A DNA stretch of 64,000 bases, taken from Trissonchulus latispiculum. Its lineage: Eukaryota > Nematoda > Enoplea > Enoplida > Ironidae. The position numbers and the translations under genes are program-made. The stretch spans positions 16,745 to 80,744 of the forward strand of contig JASAND010006615.1 of assembly GCA_030248195.1 (NCBI GenBank). The letters run 5' to 3'. The notes under the pieces were generated by a model that had not been told where the DNA came from, ran no database searches, and saw only the letters and a list, made by a program, of their open reading frames with translations. Shown one piece after another: positions 44,267 through 55,499 of the stretch; the first letter of the stretch is position 1; every line of letters begins with the position of its first letter.

Positions 44267-45351
44267 CCTTGTATAATGTATAATGCTTGAAATGGCATCA
44301 TGTCAGATTTCGACCCGCTGGACTACCCGCAACAGAACGAAGCCAGTAAAAACGATACAATAATTTTATCTGCAGTTCTATTAAACCAATGTATGGTTTC
44401 GTTTGACCTTTCCTGCTAATAGTTAGCTTAAGTTTTTATTTTGATGAGTGGGTTTTTCCCACCAACTCCCGGTCACCCCAGATTATACCAAATCCGGAGT
44501 GGTTAGAACGGTATGGCCAATATCATTATGAAGCGCAAATGCCCTTGTACATCTAGTCCGTTTTGGTCTAGTTCTTTCCAGTAGTATGGCCCGACAAATT
44601 TTGTCTAATTTCGGAACTTGGTCGGACCCCAACTTCCACGAATTTCAAATTTTGATAAATTTGCAAGGAAGTAGGGGGTCACGATAATGCATGTTTGTTC
44701 TAGGACAGATTTGAACGCTCTTCAACATAGACTATTATAATCCTATATAGGTCATATCGGTAAGTTCTTGCCAAAGTCGGTAATTTTTTCTTTCCTCCGA
44801 GTACAGTCAAGCGGGAAAAACACCCACGCCACCTGGGGAAAACCCCACTGCTAGGGCTACCGCTACCTAGCCTAAGCAATCTTGAACTGCGTCCAAAGAA
44901 GTCTTAGAACATGCAGTATCTTGAATCCCCCAGCTTCCTTGCAAATTTTAGGGGACTTTGACATTTACTAAACTACCGGAAAGACCTCGATCAAAACGGA
45001 CTAGATCTACAAGGGCATTTGCGCTTCATAATGATATTGGCCATACTGCTGCAACCCCTCTGTATTTGGTATAATCTGGGGTGACCTGGAGTTGGTGGGA
45101 AAAACCCACTCATCAAAATAAAAATTTAAGCTAACTGTTAGCAGGAAAGGTCAAACGAAACCATACATTGGTTTAATAGAACTGCAGATACAATTATTGT
45201 ATCGTTTCTACTGGCTTCGTTCTGTTGCGGGTAGTCCAGCGGGTCGAAATCTGACATGATGCCATTTCAAGCAAACTTTCCGATTTTGGCCAGAAATGCT
45301 TATTTTGCTTTAAAAATACAAGTATGGCTAGTTATTAGTTATAATACAAGG
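44267..45351. mobile_element. Fold-back element F2
   Basis: Second copy of F, only 6 bp from F1. The right end is followed by TA. Its left ~20 bp are altered (CCTTGTATAATGTATAATGC). The F1/F2 junction is the centre of palindrome E. Confidence 0.75.
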
Positions 45352-46075
45352 TAGTTTGGCTCTAAATACAAGAAAAACACGTTTCATGCACGATAGGTTG
45401 CTTAAACTACCGAAAATTAGCAATTTTTAAAACTTTCCAAAATTTGCCTATGCTTATGTGTTAAACATATATACTATATTTTCAAATGCACCATGAATTC
45501 AATTTTTGTAAAAAACTAAAACTTTTTTGATACAGTTATACTAAAAACAACCCGCTCTTTCGATTGAAATGGCTAGAAATACTATTGGCAACTTTCCAAA
45601 AATTTTTGAGAGTGAATGTTTCTCGCATATGGGTCCCCCCCCGAGTGGCTTTACTTTCCCGCCAGTTTGGGAAATTTTTTCTCACAAATGACAAGCCCCA
45701 GAGAGGAGCTGTATAGCTCATACGAAAGCTTATGACTAGGCCTAGCTGCCTGTATAATCAGCATTTCGATACCTCATACCACAGAAAAGTTGTAGCCAAA
45801 AATTCGAAAAGTGTGTTTTTACCGCTTGACTATAGTCTCAGTAATAAAGACTTTTGGCTACTACTCTCTGTCCGTTGAAAAATACGCAAATATTATTGAC
45901 TTTTCCAGTGTTTCTAGAGTAATTGAGCTTATTAGACAAGTCGTTTCTGTGCATTCCTTGCAATTTATGCTCCTCAACCGAAAACGTGCAACTTTGTCAA
46001 AATTCACTAAATAAGCCTGTTCCGATTCAAAGCCAAATTGAATATCTTTCCATTTCGAATTCGACGCCGACGCTA

Positions 46076-46417
46076 TTACCATAAATCAAGCACATATGGA
46101 CGTGAAATAACATGGAATTTTTTCGCCGCCTTGGCCTTTTTTGGACGGCACTCTGAGCGAAATCTGTCAAATGGAGTGGTTTGCTGACCGAACCGTTTGG
46201 CCATATTTCCGCTGCTGGCCAGCCCTAGGTACAGGCTATCTAGCCTTGGTCTATGCAGGTTAGTACCCCTTGGTAATGGCAAGAAATGTGCCAGAGGATA
46301 TCTCTGTAGCTTATTCCTGTGGTTAGCAATAGGCCCAAATGTCGGAGTAGGTGACTGTACCCAAAAGTGACCGAACAGCACCAACTTTGGACGCCCATAT
46401 CTCACTACTGGGAGCAC
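46076..46417 (-). CDS. Mirror copy of the 113-codon ORF
   Basis: Inverted duplicate of 42048-42389 with a single residue change; same reservations apply. Confidence 0.2.
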   Translation of the reverse strand: MLPVVRYGRPKLVLFGHFWVQSPTPTFGPIANHRNKLQRYPLAHFLPLPRGTNLHRPRLDSLYLGLASSGNMAKRFGQQTTPFDRFRSECRPKKAKAAKKFHVISRPYVLDLW

Positions 46418-46546
46418 TTAGAAAAATTTCGATTGCAGTTTTGTAGTTCCCCTAACATTGACATTAACATATGTGAAAACTGGCGGAATCGGTGAAGGTC
46501 GAAAAATTGACTTGCCAAACCTTGGTTATTCTTCTCAGAAATCGTG

Positions 46547-46549
<3 letters not shown>

Positions 46550-46586
<37 letters not shown>

Positions 46587-46590
46587 CACG

Positions 46591-46636
<46 letters not shown>

Positions 46637-46643
46637 CACGATT

Positions 46644-46702
<59 letters not shown>

Positions 46703-46705
46703 TGA
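46550..46705. repeat. (TA)n tracts, right arm
   Basis: Runs of TA separated twice by TGACACGATT and once each by TG steps. They mirror 41745-41917 with different lengths. Confidence 0.9.
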
Positions 46706-46889
46706 AGTATCACTGCATATATAGTTTTGACATGTTGACATCTTGTGGTCACTAGAATTCAATACATACAAATTTGAATGAAGTTTGTATAACCACAGGC
46801 TTAGTCAATACAAGGAATAATTGCAGCCCAGACACTGTTAGTACTAAAATTCGGGTGTTTTCCAAGAAAAGACTATTTTCTACATATGT

Positions 46890-48520
46890 ATGTTGCGTTG
46901 AAAACCCGAAATTGCGCATTTCTCTAATTCATTCGATTTTTATTCAAAGCCCGTAAGGCATATGCATTCTTATTCAACAAGCAGAGTGTATAACACAGTC
47001 CATTTTAATTCGCATAATAAATGGCTCTTCCCTTCGAAACGCGAAGTGGAGGTTTACTTCATCGCGTCTCCATTGCTATACAACGCCCGAATTGTTGTGC
47101 GCATTGACTTGTCTCACTTTCAACCTTATTGAAAATGATGTCTGTTGCAATTAATATTAGACGATGATGATAGCGGTAACAATTATCATAATCATAAAAT
47201 CAAATAAATTGTAAAAAATCCGAAATGACCGATTTGGAGAAAGCGGCAAGCAGTTTTGTATTACGAAACAATTTGCGAAAATTTCCCGTTTTTGAAAATA
47301 AAAAATTGATATTTGGCGACTAGTTTGGTAATCGAAAATATTTTTGAAATCAAAAAGTAAATAAATATTCCATTTTTTCAAAATTCCAAATTTTGTTTCA
47401 AAAGATACAAATCTGATTCAGACCGAAGCAGGTTATCCATTAAATAAAGTGTAAGGTAATATTACATTCCAATAGCGGTTTCTATTTCAATGCATAACTG
47501 ATTTCTGCAATGGTTTGCCGACTTCTACTAATACCCGGCAATTTTGGTAATTAGGAAGGACATTGTCTATTTGACTATTGACTAGCCTTTCGCATTGAGC
47601 ATCATTTAACAATTTCATATTTTGGGTTTTGTGTAGAAAGGCACTATTCATTGCGCATTTCGAGAATAGAAACACCTCGGCATTTCGCCTTTTCATAGAA
47701 ACCAAGTGAATTTGCGAAATGCATAACTTTGTGTTTTGAACGTAAGGTTTACAAACTGACGGCCTAAGCTAGGAAATGTAACTAGGCCAATATATATTGT
47801 AATCAACCATTTTAGATAACTGAAAATACTCGTTCAAGATTACCGCATGCATCTTCCGGTTTGAACATTGCTATCATACAAACCACTGGATTTTCCCCAT
47901 AACAATTTTCATCGTAGAGATTTCCGTTGGAGAATTTACTAATATAAGCACAATTCGCATCTGTGCCTTCGTCTGGTTGTCCGCTATCCCAAGGTAATGT
48001 TTTGGCATTGCAATTTGGATTGGAAGGATATGCCCATGTCCCTAAACATTTGCACAATGTTGATTTTTGTAGGTTAAGCTTTAATCCAACGGATAGTCAC
48101 TGAAACTTGGAATTGAAGTTTTATAAATCTGAAATAAAATAAACTACAACGTCTAGCCATTCCGAGTAGTCATTGTAAGCCGTTACATTACGCAGTATAT
48201 TGCTTATGTTAAGTGCTTTCATTGCTTTTTTTACAATCATCCCAATTAAATTTTGGTTATTTTCACCATCTATTCAGCTTTCGCTCTTTTAACCCCAATG
48301 CGGTTTGGGTTAAAGTGAAAATATAAAAAAACTATAACGATTAATTAATGGACATCACTGTCGAAACAAAATATTAATAGGAAATCAGTTTCTATCTGAC
48401 GAGACTGCATCAATATATATGCTTGTTAAGGTCTAATTTTATGTTTTCTTGGTTTATCCTTCGCTTATGAAAAGCCCGTGGAAACTACAAAAGTTTTGAA
48501 GTATGTTTCTGCAAATCTGA
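46890..48520 (-). repeat. CTLD-bearing duplicated segment, copy 3
   Basis: Same unit as 33110-34810, same orientation, and inverted homologue of 1690-2484. It contains the only lectin exon of the three with an intact frame and all cysteines. Confidence 0.85.
47812..48041 (-). CDS. C-type lectin domain, C-terminal exon (intact copy 3)
   Basis: The acceptor GCAAATGTTTAG precedes 48041. The frame then runs to TAA at 47812-47814 and encodes the second half of a CTLD: TWAYPSNPNCNAKTLPW, SGQPDEGTDANCAYI, GNLYDENC, VVCMIA, EDACG. The QPD triplet is the galactose-type Ca-site motif of C-type lectins, and the three conserved cysteines of this half are present. It would be the last exon of a secreted or membrane-tethered sugar-binding protein. 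The matching N-terminal CTLD exon lies upstream on the same strand at 55203-55371. Splice phases show that at least one exon between them is still unrecognised: the upstream exon leaves two bases, whereas this exon begins with two. Confidence 0.75.
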
Positions 48521-48747
48521 TCCTGATTCGTAAGTAATCAGTTTAGCGTGTTGTAATTTCCACAAAATCAGCTTTTGGATTTCTACCGGAAATACAATTT
48601 GTGAAAATGATAAACGTTTCCTGCAGTAAAACATGTCGTAGCATGTAGTTTTGTTTACAACGGTTTCCGGCAGTGAGTAAATACTAAAGAAACTTGTAGT
48701 GCTTTTATTTAAGGCTTAAAATTGATCTAATTTGATTCCTATTTTAA

Positions 48748-48970
48748 GGTAGTGATTCCTTTTGGTTACATGAAATTTAAACCCAGATATGTCATTCATT
48801 ACAAGGAACCGACATACGGTCTTTCCATCAAATTGCAGCATGACGTTTGATATTTTTAATGGAATGAATGCAATGTAACTAAGTTTAATTTTCTAAAATT
48901 TTCTTAACGAAGTTTAGACGACTGCATTTACTCAACGAGAGCTTTCGAATGATAACGATATGGGGCCGTT
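48748..48970. mobile_element. TTAA element family C, truncated copy C4 (inverted)
   Basis: After TTAA (48744-48747) it starts GGTAGTGATTCCTTTTGG. It matches the right end of C1 in reverse, fading after CTTTCGAATGATAACGATAT. Confidence 0.6.
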
Positions 48971-49588
48971 TCCGCACTTTCAGTTTTGACCATATGGAAC
49001 ATCACAGTATCGATAACTTTCTCATATGGCATTGGGGAGAAACCCCCAGTGGTCTGAAAGCACTACACTCGACCCCAACGTTTAGCTAAACCGGTAACCT
49101 TAACTGATTTTAGAGCACTTGATATCAATTTTGTCCCGCTTTGCCCTGTTGAGTCAATTTTTCCCGTAGCACAAGTTTATTAGATTTTGGTACTTTGGCC
49201 CTACTACAGGCCCTCTCTTTAGCCCTGTTTGATTAGGCACGGGCACGGGTCCATAAGATAGGAACTGAGTACTCAGCATTTCCCGAAACCCAGTATCGCG
49301 CTAGGGTACCGGGCATAGTAATTTCTGAAAAGTGTTAAAGCTTGCTTAAAACTTGTTTTCTTTTGAAATTCTGGAGCTGGGTATTTTGAAATTTTGTAAA
49401 TACCCTGAGGAGATTAAAGTGCAATTGCCTTTATCAGAGTGCTCTCCAACAAATCCACATTCTGAGACACGTTTTTATGTCTAAACACAAGCTACTATGT
49501 TTAATATGCATACATTGACTATACAGAATAAATTACATTACAATACATTACACTATATTATACATGTAAAGGTCAAAGACTTATAGTT
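48971..49588. other. Unassigned; 3' flank of the unidentified gene
   Basis: The block GAGxGATTAAAxTGCAATTGCCTTTAT near 49415 also occurs at 34.87 kb, and 49495-49588 matches 35.34-35.45 kb. This places it in the same copied unit as the gene at 49.59-50.25 kb. Nothing else is seen. Confidence 0.5.
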
Positions 49589-50247
49589 TTATTCGTCGTC
49601 TTCACTCGAAAGAGGAATCCGAGGTAGAACTTGTTTGATAATATCCGGTGATTCTGGAATGATTTAGTGCAGGACGCCTCTGTATGTGACGATTGTCCTC
49701 TCGTGCGTCGTTTCCAACTTTGCCACTCTTGCTTCAGTTTCTTGAAATGCGGATGATTCCTTCAGGCGGTCAAACGATGCTGCCAAGTGAAATCTTGCTT
49801 TAAGTAGTTCTATTTGTGTCTCAGGAAGTAGTTTGTTGTAACACTGATGAATGGCGTTATCATCTCTTTTACCACTACCAAACATAAATAAACTTTTCAT
49901 CTTATCTTATCTTATCAGTGACCAGGTCTCTGCAGATTTTCCAGAAATATTCATAAAGGAGCCGTTACCGACTCGTCACTGGAATCACTGCAAAACTTCA
50001 GCTCAAAAAGGATTAGATTTGCTGGCCTTTGTAAAAGCATTGGATTCCATATCCGAATCATCAGAGTGCACATAAGATTCGCATAAGTGATTAATGTGTG
50101 AGTGGCGATGCAATGGCTGACGATGCAGGTATGAAAAGTTTTTTTGGAAATTTCCCTTGCTGTTTCAAAGAGTGCCGCTTTTATATGTCCAGACAGATTG
50201 GTAAATGGTACGACCTCGATTTTTTTTGCAACACAGCATGAATGCAA
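49589..50247 (-). pseudogene. Unidentified gene with acidic Ser/Asp tract, broken by small indels
   Basis: Reading on the minus strand: a first block with IEVVPFTNLSGHIKAALFE and AREISKK; a switch of frame at an A7 run; then HRHSHINHLCESYVHSDDSD and ASKSNPF; a second switch at a T5 run; then FCSDSSDES. A possible donor (TCG|GTAACG) follows, and an AG before GKRDDNAIHQCYNKLLPE. The next block is helical and charged (RFHLAASFDRLKESSAFQE), ends at an in-frame TAA (49664-49666), and the same frame continues with SPDIIKQVLPRIPLSSEDDE to the real-looking stop at 49589. Its repeated occurrence (35.45 kb) suggests a transposon-borne or duplicated gene. No domain is recognised. The indels at homopolymers could be decay or assembly error. 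Confidence 0.5.
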
Positions 50248-50339
50248 AATGCTAAATTTCAGAACAAATCGGCAATTCTTATAACCTGCATAAAAATCTA
50301 ATTTCTGCTCCTAACACTCTCGACACTTGTAAACATACC

Positions 50340-50836
50340 AAATGGCATTGGGTATCGTTTGAAACTTTTAGGCATATACTGTGTCACTGTGGAATTAGAA
50401 TGTTTAGTTAGGATCTCTACTTTTTATAATATGCAGTCACCTTAATGACCCCCATTTTTGGTTACCAAAACACAGATTTTAACGATTTCCTGTAGTTCGC
50501 AAACTTCAAAAATTCGTTATGTGTTTTGAATGCATAACTCAAAATTTTAATTCCACAGTGACACAGTATTTGTTTAGTGGTTTAAAATGATACCAAATGT
50601 TACCCGGAATCTTACACCAGTTTCAAGATTATTTTGTTGCAGAACTAAATCGACACTTTTTCAGTTTTCTATGTTTAACACATGCTGACCTCTGCTTTGA
50701 GGTGGATATTTTCAACAACCTTAAGAGATCTGACTTAAATTATGTAAGCTCGTTAAAATATCCCAATTGGGCAATAAAATAGGCAAAAATGAGTGAAATT
50801 AGAGATGGTCGGAAAAGGACCCCAAATCGATCCCCC
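50340..50836. mobile_element. TTAA family D relative, decayed (D4)
   Basis: The right end reads AAAAATGAGTGAAATTAGAGATGGTCGG...GATCCCCC followed by TTAA (50837-50840), like the D termini. Inside, GCATATACTGTGTCACTGTGGAATT near 50370 is answered by AATTCCACAGTGACACAGTAT near 50550. The left end is not clear. Confidence 0.5.
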
Positions 50837-51282
50837 TTAACTGTTTACGTCAAAAATCTAATTTGCATATTTTGTCACCATGCGTTTGCTATTTCTCCTG
50901 CCCTGTTTTTCTGTTGTCAGTTGTATAATGTGTGCCTTAATAGTAAGTTGTGTTTGTTTATTAGAGCTAACAATTACGTGATAAGTCACTTCATTGGAGG
51001 TTCCACATTTTATGATTCCACTTTTCGACATAATTACTCTCGGGTAGCAAGGCTTAAGCATTCCGTATCGGCCTATGTTGGTAAGTCAATAAGTGCTTTT
51101 GTGTACCAGTTTTTGGTACAATTTTAAGATTACATTTTCTTAATAACAATTACCATTGGCCTTATCTCATATTGTGTCAGCTTTGATGCATTTCAATATT
51201 ACTAATTTTGGTTTTTTGCTTTGATGACCGCTGATATGAGTGTGTGTATTGTGTCGTGTATCGTGTTCTGCGATGGATGAAC

Positions 51283-51680
51283 CTTTGTCGCCATCCTTGG
51301 TTGGGGCAACTGCATCTACTGGTCCGACAGGATTATCCGAGCCTATGAAATCAGAGTCTTGGCATTTGGTAACTTGAACTTTGCGTAAACGTGAAGATGC
51401 CGATCCAGGCGTCGACGTCAATGCACTTCGGATTAGGCCAACTAAACTTAGGGATAAATCTTCCGATATAGAGAACTCGAACTGCTATAGCGCGCTGTTT
51501 CTTCACGTGGCCGGTCAAATGCGAGCAATGACATCGGGTTTTCGTCCATTATGCACTTATTGTCATAAAGAGGGGCACATTGAGTGTTTTTATTTACAGA
51601 ATCAGAAAGCTCCTGCATCAGAATCTTTCTGCGCTCATTGTCGTAAACCTGGACATACAAAAATTCGGTTTACAAACAAC
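51283..51680 (+). pseudogene. Retrotransposon ORF1/gag remnant with two zinc knuckles
   Basis: The open frame (with one internal TGA near 51376) ends in two CCHC-like motifs, CTYCHKEGHIEC and CAHCRKPGHTKIRF. Both deviate from C-x2-C-x4-H-x4-C: the first has only two residues before the last Cys, the second has Phe in place of it. Upstream sequence is polar and Pro/Thr/Ser-rich. The zinc knuckles would bind nucleic acid in the element's RNP; this copy is probably dead. Confidence 0.6.
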
Positions 51681-51841
51681 GAAGTGATCCCAATTTCAAC
51701 AATTCAGTCAAGGTTAAGAATGTACAATCAAATGATTTTTCCACGGAAAAAAACAGTCGAAATCCCTACCCCTCAGTTTAATGATATCTCGTCACCAGAT
51801 GGAGTCCTCCTCCTCCTAAGACCTGTCGTACTTTCGGTCAG

Positions 51842-52330
51842 TTGAGGCGACAAGTCTTCTGTCGGAGGAATCTGTCGACAAAGTTGAAAATGCCAGTCTT
51901 CGATGCTTCCGTTATATGCGTGCTTCTGTACGCCTCTGAAACGTGGCCTATGAGAAAAGTTGACACAGAAAAGCTGGAAGTATTCAGATGTCTTGTTTGC
52001 GCAGTATCTTGAGAGTAAGCCCACTCCAGTGGTTCAACAATACCGAGATTCTAGACCTTTGCGAACAACAACCTAGTGTTGGCTACTTTATTCGAAAACG
52101 GTGGCTTTGTTGGTTAGGGCACGTAGCTCGAATGAATCCAATTCGAAGTTATCATTCCATTTGGTGAAATCCCAAGCCTGCGACGTGGCGTTGCGTCAGA
52201 ACTGCAGAGAAATGTACGTGTGATAGCTAGAGACTTGGCCTATTTAAAGCAAGGATATGGCTCGGTAAATTGGAGCAATCACTTTGCAGACATCATTATA
52301 GATCTAGCAACGGATCGGGTTCAATGACCA
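51842..52330 (+). pseudogene. LINE reverse transcriptase, C-terminal remnant
   Basis: LRRQVFCRRNLSTKLK, then VFDASVICVLLYASETWPM and EKLEVFRCLVC are the conserved segment after the RT domain of non-LTR elements (LLYxSETW hallmark). After several stops and frameshifts come RKRWLCWLGHVARMNP (the RRxxWxGHxxRM motif) and, in another frame, DLATDR. The RT palm and endonuclease are missing. It follows the zinc-knuckle ORF by only ~160 bp, so the two may be ends of one internally deleted element. Confidence 0.75.
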
Positions 52331-52519
52331 CGGATCGTACTGGGTCAGGCCAGAGTGAGTGCACGACGTCAGGCTCCTGTGGCTTAAGTAAGTCAAGTCC
52401 GTTTCTCCCCTTTAGCTTGCTTTTAGTTGCTTGTTTTTACTTTTTTCTAATTTTTACATATTTTATTGTCCAAGTTATATTTTAGCGAGTTTATAAAATG
52501 AAAATCGTGAGTCTTACGG

Positions 52520-52624
52520 CTTTAATTTTAAAAACTCGCAAAATGTACTGGTTGGACAATAAAATGTGTAAAAATTAGCGAGATCGGAGAAAGTAAATAA
52601 AATGACCGAAAAATGGACCCCCCT
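52520..52624. mobile_element. TTAA family D terminus (D5)
   Basis: TTAGCGAGATCGGAGAAAG...GACCGAAAAATGGACCCCCC followed by TTAA (52625-52628) is a D-type right end. The rest of the element is not recognisable. Confidence 0.5.
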
Positions 52625-52673
52625 TTAAGGCGTATTTTCGTCTATGGCAGCAACTTAAAATGCAAGTACTTAA

Positions 52674-53290
52674 GGTGGTGATTCCTTTTGGATTCCTTTT
52701 GGGCATGTATTTCAGATTGACCGCCAAAATCACGACGAAATTTGATGAAACTTTCCAAAATAAGTCCTTTTAGCATTATAACACCCTCCGCTCAATTTCG
52801 CTTCAAAACGTCGACGTCTCTGATAAGGACAGTTTTTGCTGATTTATGACAATTAGACGGTAGCTGCATAGCTATGATTATATTCATTTAAAAGACTTTG
52901 CTGAACTCATTATTTTAGCATTGAAAACTTGTCATTTTTGCAGAAATTAAATAATCCGCCATTTTTTGAGCTATGCAAGCAGTATAATTAAGCTAAGGAT
53001 GTCAATTTGAAGGTCTTATCGAGGCCGATTATCCGTGGCATTGTAATCTTCTAAGTGCTCTTCCGTGCGCTGCTATTATAAAAAATGTAGTTTTTGCAAA
53101 AACATGACCAAATTTTCCCAGCGATTGTGGAGCATTTACCAAGCAAGCTAGAGGGTTACTACTTACTAAACGTGTTTTACACAAAGTACCCAGGGACCCT
53201 TTTTAGTTGCCCCGATTGCTGCTTTCTAGCTAAAGTTGTCCCCTGCCAAAGTTGCGAAAATGAGGTAAAACGCAGAACTGTCATTTTTAT
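52674..53290. mobile_element. TTAA element family C, copy C3 (3'-truncated)
   Basis: After TTAA at 52670-52673 it starts GGTGGTGATTCC. It is co-linear with C1 over ~600 bp (GATGAAACTTTCC, ACACCCTCCGC, AAATTAAATAATCC, TAAAAAATGTAGTTTTTGCAAAA, GCCCCGATTGCTGCTTTCTAGCTA). The right end is lost. Confidence 0.75.
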
Positions 53291-55202
53291 TCTATTAATA
53301 CAATCGTAGAAACTACATGTGTAGTTTGTTTTTGTACGCTTCAATTCAGTTTATTTTTATATTCGCTTCAGTTTTAATTTTTTATATCGGAAAAATGATT
53401 TCCGATCAAATAGACTTCAGCTGAATTTGGAATGCTTATTTTTTAGACTGATTTTCAAAATTTCTAGTGTTTGGAATTTTCATAAGTTTTACATGGTCAG
53501 TTTTACATGTTTTGGTAATGTTCATATATATCACTTGAACGAGCAGTCTTGAAAATGCAATTCCCAAAATTGCTTGGTATCAGAATTCAGAAAATTCCTG
53601 TACATCAGTATTTTAAATTTTTTCTCATTTCTGTTCTCAAAAATGAGAAATCTCCCAAAAATTAATTTGCTCCGTAGCTGTAGTTATACCACAAACTCAT
53701 AAATCATAACTGCCAAAATAGTCTGTCTGAATATCATAAGAGTTTATAAACATGGACAAGCTGAAGCTACTCTAAAGGCATAAGAGCAACGTTGAGTTAA
53801 ATAGAGGAATAGTAAAGGCTTTTCACTTGTATAGTTTAACTGCCCCCTAGCTTAACTTTCCCCTTCAAATCGTTTACTAAAATGATAAATATGAATTTAA
53901 ATCGTTTGACCTAACTCTTCAGCGAAAGGCCTGAGAAAGCAAAGTTGTAACATCTCAGTGAAGAGTATCCATCACACAGTTCCAATTTCCAAGTGCAAAC
54001 AGATTTCAGATTCTTGAACTTCGCTAAGCAACTTTTTAGCAAAATCGAGTACCAAAAATCCCTAAGTATCGTGAGGATCTCACCTCTGCCACAACTGCCA
54101 TGTAAGATTTTAGGCAAGTCGGCCCACCCATCCTAGTAAACTTAAATGGGGAGGACAAGGGATAACTAGAACAATAATAAAGCATACTTTTGTCTGGACT
54201 GTTGCATAATAAATCAGAGGAAAGGGTTGCCTTTATTGGTAAAGCAGCGGCAACCGAGAATAATTATTATTCGCTCGGAAAAGCTCTACTGCATACCTTC
54301 GATTTCCTCGTCAGTTGCATGGTAGTGAATGTAATTGATCGATTTATCGACCCTAAATGTGAGAAACGATGAAATAAATTACATTAAGCACCTAGCATTC
54401 ATTTTCGACGTAATTTTGTTGAGACCAATTTTTTGGCTTCCATCTTAACAACATTCCATTAAGCGTAACGTCGATACAAAGTTGTAGCTTCGCTAGTAAC
54501 AACTTCTAATTCAGACATCGATTCAGATCGAACCAAATTTCTTGGTATTGTCTTAGTATTTTTAGAAAATTATAACACTGGCATAAAGGAGCCATAGTTT
54601 TTACCATGTATTTATTATTATAAAGTTCAGAGAAGAATGAGAACAAATTTAAATCATTGTGACATTCTTCGACATTCAAATTTGACTGTTCAACTGGTTG
54701 GCCAGTTTGTTTACATTTGGAAAACAAAATACGTTAATACTACCATTTCCAAATGTAGTTACTTTTTCAAGGCATTTATAAAAATTGGGCATCACCATGT
54801 TTGGACAGTTTGGACGCTTTCTTGAGAGTGTGATCTGTTTGGAGTATCTTTCTTCTGAAGCTTAGTTTGCTTTTGCCAAAGATTAGCAAATTGCACAGTA
54901 ATGGTACTTTGAGCACCGAGCCTACATCATTTTAATGAATTAATTTTGCAATCAGAGCTTGGCAGAACAGCTCACGCAAACAAAACCATTGGTCCACGGC
55001 AGAATGCACAAATAGTGTCGCTTTGATATCGGTACAACAAAATAAGCTTTCCAAGAAATATTATTGTAAACGAGGTCTATTTCTTATCAGGTTAGAGCAC
55101 ATCATTCCAAAATAGCGTTCATTCTAAATGCTTTTGTTACAACACATGTTAGCGTTCTTAGGATGCATTCCACATTGTTTCAAAAGCACAACGGCAACTT
55201 AC
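53291..55202. other. Mostly unassigned; intron of the CTLD gene model
   Basis: Short ORFs only (68-73 codons), none with recognisable motifs. A 60-codon plus ORF (54190-54372) has protein-like composition but no supporting signals. On the CTLD gene model this is the intron after the exon at 55203-55371, and it may hide the missing middle exon. Confidence 0.35.
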
Positions 55203-55371
55203 ATATATTGATGAACCTCCTGACGATGTGCGTCATTTAAGTAGTATACTCTAGTGGCTCTAGCGTCCGCTGCCGCACACGACTCCAGTGCAACACTGTA
55301 GTCCATCCATCCACTCAAACTCTTGTAACATCCAAATGCTTTCAGATCCCATCCTTCTGGACAGCTGAAGT
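55203..55371 (-). CDS. C-type lectin domain, N-terminal exon
   Basis: The exon is bounded by an acceptor (ACCATTTAG) and an excellent donor (GTAAGT, 55197-55202). The 169-base exon encodes FSCPEGWDLKAFGCYKSLSG, then MDYSVALESCAAADARATRV, then YYLNDAHRQEVHQY. Cys-Pro-x-Gly-Trp, six residues, Cys-Tyr is the classic start of a long-form CTLD with the extra N-terminal disulfide, and the third Cys follows in helix 1, as in the family. It has no ATG and so is an internal exon. On the minus strand the intact C-terminal CTLD exon lies 7.2 kb downstream. Together they predict a secreted or membrane lectin; an exon encoding the middle of the fold remains to be found. Confidence 0.8.
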
Positions 55372-55499
55372 CTAAATGGTCACGATTAAACTGGACATAC
55401 AGTGACGTTTAAAGATGAAGAAAATGCTATGATCTAATGAAGTCATAGTTTTCGCACTCTGTTTCTAATCACAACAACTACACAATGACCTGAAAATGT

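Larger units (their letters stand above)
44267..47013. repeat. Right arm of palindrome E
   Basis: Reverse complement of 41466-44260. Its outer end (46890-47013) overlaps the start of CTLD-bearing duplicated segment copy 3. The left arm thus carries an inverted copy of the edge of that segment. Confidence 0.9.

Noticed and set aside
41466..47013. Palindrome as a long-read missed-adaptor artefact
   Set aside because: The arms differ at scattered positions and in TA-tract structure, and both continue into different unique flanks; not fully excluded without reads.
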